Origin: Chloroflexota bacterium
Lineage (GTDB): Bacteria > Chloroflexota > Dehalococcoidia > GIF9 > UBA5629
Assembly (NCBI GenBank): GCA_016875975.1
Contig: VGOF01000065.1
Location: 1-7,564 of the forward strand
Length of the DNA: 7,564 nt
Direction of reading: 5' to 3'
The notes beneath the pieces were generated by a model. It searched no databases. It was not told the origin of the DNA and saw only the letters and a list, made by a program, of their open reading frames with translations. This document shows, piece by piece, positions 4,956 through 7,564 of this stretch. The first letter of the stretch is position 1, and every line of letters starts with the position of its first letter. Both the position numbers and the translations under genes were made by a program.

Positions 4956-6857
4956 ATGGCGACTGTAGAGACACTGCCTCAGCTAATCAGGCTGAACTGT
5001 GAGAGGTTCGGCCAGAAAACAGCCATGTGCCTGAAAAGCCGTGGCATCTGGCAGACCTATACCTGGCAGGACTACTACCATAATATGAAATATTTCTCGC
5101 TGGGTTTGATAAGCCTGGGCTTGAAGCCAGGCAATGTAGTCTGCATCATCGGCGACAACGAGCCGGAGTGGTTCTGGGCAGAGTTCGCCACCCAGGCGGC
5201 AGGAGGCATCGCTACCGGCATCTTCGTCGATTCCATCCCCTCCGAGGTGAAATATGTGGCCACGCATTCCGGCGCCATGTTTGCCGTGGTCAATGACCAG
5301 GAGCAGGCCGATAAGTTTCTGGAAATTAAAGACGAGTTGCCCAACCTGAAAAAGGTAATCTACTGGGACCCCAAGGGGCTGAAGAATTATGATGACCCCA
5401 TCCTTATCAGCTTCGCTGAAGTGACAAAGCTTGGCAAAGGATACGAAAAAACCCATGCCGAGCTATTTGAACGTAACCTGGCGAAGGGCAAAGGAAATGA
5501 CATCGCCTTTATCTACTATACATCTGGCACCACTGGCCTGCCCAAGGGTGCCCGGCTTACCCACCGAGCACTGATTACCACGGCACAAGGGTTTGTCAGT
5601 CGTTATCCTCTGGATGAGGAAGACGACCTGGTGTCCAACTTCCCCGCCGCCTGGGTGGGTGATAGCTACTTTGCTACCATCCCTCACCTGCTTACCGGAG
5701 CCAGGCTAAACTTCCCTGAAGAACCGGAGACCATCGCCGAGGATACCCGGGAGATAGGCCCCGACTTCGCCATCTATGGTCCCAGGCAGTGGGAGAGCTT
5801 GGTGAGCGACATCCAAGTGAAGATAACCGATGCCAATCCTCTAAAGCGCTTTGTATACCAACTGTTCGTCCCGGTCGGGCACAAGATAGCTGACCTCAGC
5901 TTCCAGGACGAGAGGCCAAGCTGGTTCTGGCAGGTCATGCATGGCTTGGCATATCTCTTCCTCTTGAGGCCGCTCAAGGATAAGCTTGGATTGAGCAACG
6001 TTCGCTTCGCCGTCACTGGTAGCTCAGTCTTAAGCCTGGATACCTTCAGGCTAATCCATGCTGTAGGCATTGAACTGAGGCAGACTTATGCCAGCACCGA
6101 GGCCGGCTTTATCTCTTCCCATAGCAGGGGCGAAATAGACTTCAACAGCGTGGGGAGGCCGGCACCTGGTGTGGAAGTCAGGGTGAGCGATGAGCGTGAA
6201 CTGCTGGTCAGAAGCGACTGCACTTTCAGCGAATACCATAACGAGCCAGAAAAAACAGCGGCAGCTAAGATGGATGGTTGGTGTCGCACTGGCGATGCGG
6301 TCAACATCAATGATGAGGGGCACCTCATCTTCATGGACAGGCTGGAGCACATGGGAGAGCTAGCTTCAGGTGTGAAATACGCACCGCAGTATATCGAAGG
6401 CAGACTCAGGTTCAGTTCATATATCAAGGACGCCATGGTGGTCGGCGGCAAGGATAGAGACTTTGTATCGGCCATGGTAAACATCGATTTCGCCATGGTA
6501 GGGAAATGGGCAGAACGTAATAGCATCCCTTACACTACCTTTGTTGACCTGTCACAAAAAGAGGAGGTGGCTGATTTGATTCAGAAAGACTTGGTGCGGG
6601 TAAATAGCTACCTGCCTGAGGGCGCCAGGGTCAAGAAGTTCGTTCTGCTGCACAAGGAGTTCGACCCTGACGAAGCCGAGCTTACCCGCACTCGAAAGCT
6701 TAGGCGCGAGTTCATGGAAGGCCGCTATAAGGACTTAATCGATGCCATGTACGGCAACAACGATAGTGTAACCGTAGAAGCGCCAGTGACCTATCGCGAT
6801 GGCAGAAAAGGCGTGGTGGCTACTACCATACAGGTCAGGAGCATCGGAAATGGCTGA
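4956..6857 (+). CDS. AMP-forming acyl-CoA synthetase (COG1022, long-chain fatty acid/aryl acid CoA ligase family)
   Basis: Adenylate-forming enzyme of 633 residues that activates a carboxylic acid with ATP and joins it to CoA. Visible motifs are the P-loop YYTSGTTGLPKG (187-198), YASTEAG (378-384), GWCRTGD (441-447), the hinge region DRLEHMGELASG (461-472) and the catalytic-lysine segment LTRTRKLRR (Lys581). Length and order fit the COG1022 long-chain acyl-CoA synthetases. The last ~35 residues (VTYRDGRKGVV region) form a short extension like those I recall in members linked to LIV transporters. The ATG is fixed by an in-frame TAA at 4944-4946. GAGGG at 4937-4941 is 14 bases away, which is a long spacing. 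Transcription must pass the attenuator just upstream. The permease gene overlaps its end by eight bases, so ligase and transporter work together, probably trapping an imported acid as its CoA ester. Substrate is not predictable from sequence; an aromatic acid is a hypothesis drawn from the leader. Confidence 0.93.
   Translation: MATVETLPQLIRLNCERFGQKTAMCLKSRGIWQTYTWQDYYHNMKYFSLGLISLGLKPGNVVCIIGDNEPEWFWAEFATQAAGGIATGIFVDSIPSEVKYVATHSGAMFAVVNDQEQADKFLEIKDELPNLKKVIYWDPKGLKNYDDPILISFAEVTKLGKGYEKTHAELFERNLAKGKGNDIAFIYYTSGTTGLPKGARLTHRALITTAQGFVSRYPLDEEDDLVSNFPAAWVGDSYFATIPHLLTGARLNFPEEPETIAEDTREIGPDFAIYGPRQWESLVSDIQVKITDANPLKRFVYQLFVPVGHKIADLSFQDERPSWFWQVMHGLAYLFLLRPLKDKLGLSNVRFAVTGSSVLSLDTFRLIHAVGIELRQTYASTEAGFISSHSRGEIDFNSVGRPAPGVEVRVSDERELLVRSDCTFSEYHNEPEKTAAAKMDGWCRTGDAVNINDEGHLIFMDRLEHMGELASGVKYAPQYIEGRLRFSSYIKDAMVVGGKDRDFVSAMVNIDFAMVGKWAERNSIPYTTFVDLSQKEEVADLIQKDLVRVNSYLPEGARVKKFVLLHKEFDPDEAELTRTRKLRREFMEGRYKDLIDAMYGNNDSVTVEAPVTYRDGRKGVVATTIQVRSIGNG
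6837..6841 (+). promoter_or_regulatory. Ribosome binding site of the LivH-like permease gene, inside the synthetase gene
   Basis: AGGAG lies eight bases before the ATG at 6850, within the last codons of the synthetase gene. It decides the permease start and, with the overlap ATGGCTGA (6850-6857), indicates translational coupling of the two genes. Confidence 0.75.
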
Positions 6858-7564
6858 GCTGCTGCAATATGTGATTACCGGGATAGCCGTAGGCATGGTC
6901 TATGCGCTTATTGCGCTGGGTTTTGCGCTAGTGTGGAAGTCCAGCAGCGTAGCCAACCTGGCGCTGGGGCAACTGGTGCTCGTCTCCTCATGGTTTACCT
7001 ACGGAATGCTGGTACAGGCTAAACTGCCCTACTGGGTTGGCCTGCCCTTGACTATCATCTTTGCAATATTTCTAGGGTGGATAATTGAGAGGTTGACATT
7101 GAGACCGCTGATTGCCCAGCCGATTCTGTCTTTAATCACAGTGACATTAGGCGTTGGATACTTCCTGGAGGGGCTGGTTACATTTATCTGGCCTGTTAGC
7201 GTGGCCGCTCTGCCCAGACTCTTCCCTCAAGACCCTATCCGTATTGGTCCGGCGATAGTATCCCAGGAATATGTCTGGGCGGCAGTGATATCCTTAGTCC
7301 TTTTCGGCCTCTTGTCCCTATTCTTCAAATATCACAAGATGGGCATCGCCATGAGGGCAACCGCTGATGACCAGCTAGCAGTTCAAGCCTGTGCCATTCC
7401 CGTAACCAGTGTTTTTTCTATGTCATGGATTTTCGCTTGTATAGTAGCTGCTATCGGCGGGATTCTAATATCCAGCATCGGTGGCATTACACACGGTTTG
7501 GTTGATACCGGTCTGAAATCGTTCTCGGTGGTGATACTGGGAGGCCTGGATTCATTTATCGGCT
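6850..7564 (+). CDS. livH: Branched-chain amino acid-type (LIV) ABC transporter permease, LivH-like, 3' partial
   Basis: Inner-membrane permease of the hydrophobic amino acid uptake family; 238 codons are present and the frame is open at the window edge. Family members are about 290-300 residues, so roughly 50-60 residues are missing. Several hydrophobic helices are evident, with the LivH signature GMVYALIALGFALVWKSSS (15-33) followed by VANLALGQL. The cytoplasmic loop that contacts the ATPase reads MGIAMRATADDQLAVQACAI (164-183), and the LGGLDSF segment (230-236) is near the end. The start overlaps the synthetase stop by eight bases and has its own AGGAG. LivM, LivG, LivF and a binding protein would be expected downstream but are outside the window. 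LIV-family systems also import aromatic amino acids, aromatic acids, amides and urea, so leucine is not a safe assumption. The symbol denotes family, not proven substrate. Confidence 0.92.
   Translation, partial: MAELLQYVITGIAVGMVYALIALGFALVWKSSSVANLALGQLVLVSSWFTYGMLVQAKLPYWVGLPLTIIFAIFLGWIIERLTLRPLIAQPILSLITVTLGVGYFLEGLVTFIWPVSVAALPRLFPQDPIRIGPAIVSQEYVWAAVISLVLFGLLSLFFKYHKMGIAMRATADDQLAVQACAIPVTSVFSMSWIFACIVAAIGGILISSIGGITHGLVDTGLKSFSVVILGGLDSFIG

Overview
The window looks like a piece of a metabolically versatile, probably anaerobic, bacterial chromosome with roughly even base composition and spacious intergenic regions. An acyl-CoA synthetase placed directly before a branched-chain-amino-acid-type (LIV) ABC permease, together with E1 2-oxoacid dehydrogenase subunits and a DUF89 protein, recalls uncultured Chloroflexota (Dehalococcoidia) or related anaerobes. 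That assignment is a low-confidence impression from protein content; there is no rRNA or other marker gene here.

Left part (1-2995, plus strand): the 3' part of a thiamine-diphosphate-dependent E1 alpha subunit, then the E1 beta subunit, then a DUF89/ARMT1-like putative metal-dependent phosphatase. The alpha and beta genes are separated by an A/T-rich repeat with an inverted-repeat design (about 920-1069), which begins exactly at the alpha stop codon. No E2 or E3 gene is visible.

Middle (2996-4610): a 105-bp degenerate array of 15 heptanucleotides fills the gap between convergent genes. Beyond it lie two minus-strand genes, a HAD-family hydrolase with its own promoter and an apparently leaderless start, and an unnamed two-helix membrane protein.

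Right part (4611-7564): a divergent control region followed by a plus-strand operon whose visible genes are a COG1022-type AMP-forming acyl-CoA synthetase and an overlapping LivH-like permease that runs off the window. The control region is the most interesting part. It has a strong promoter, a 28-codon leader peptide with seven Phe in ten codons, an antiterminator that fits a segment of that leader, and a strong intrinsic terminator just before the synthetase gene. This has the geometry of a classical translation-dependent phenylalanine attenuator, but in front of an acyl-CoA ligase/LIV transporter operon rather than pheA or pheST. A dyad lies midway between the two divergent promoters. The inferred logic is that a shortage of charged tRNA-Phe switches on activation and uptake of an acid or amino acid, possibly aromatic. 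That substrate is a hypothesis; the leader architecture is directly visible.
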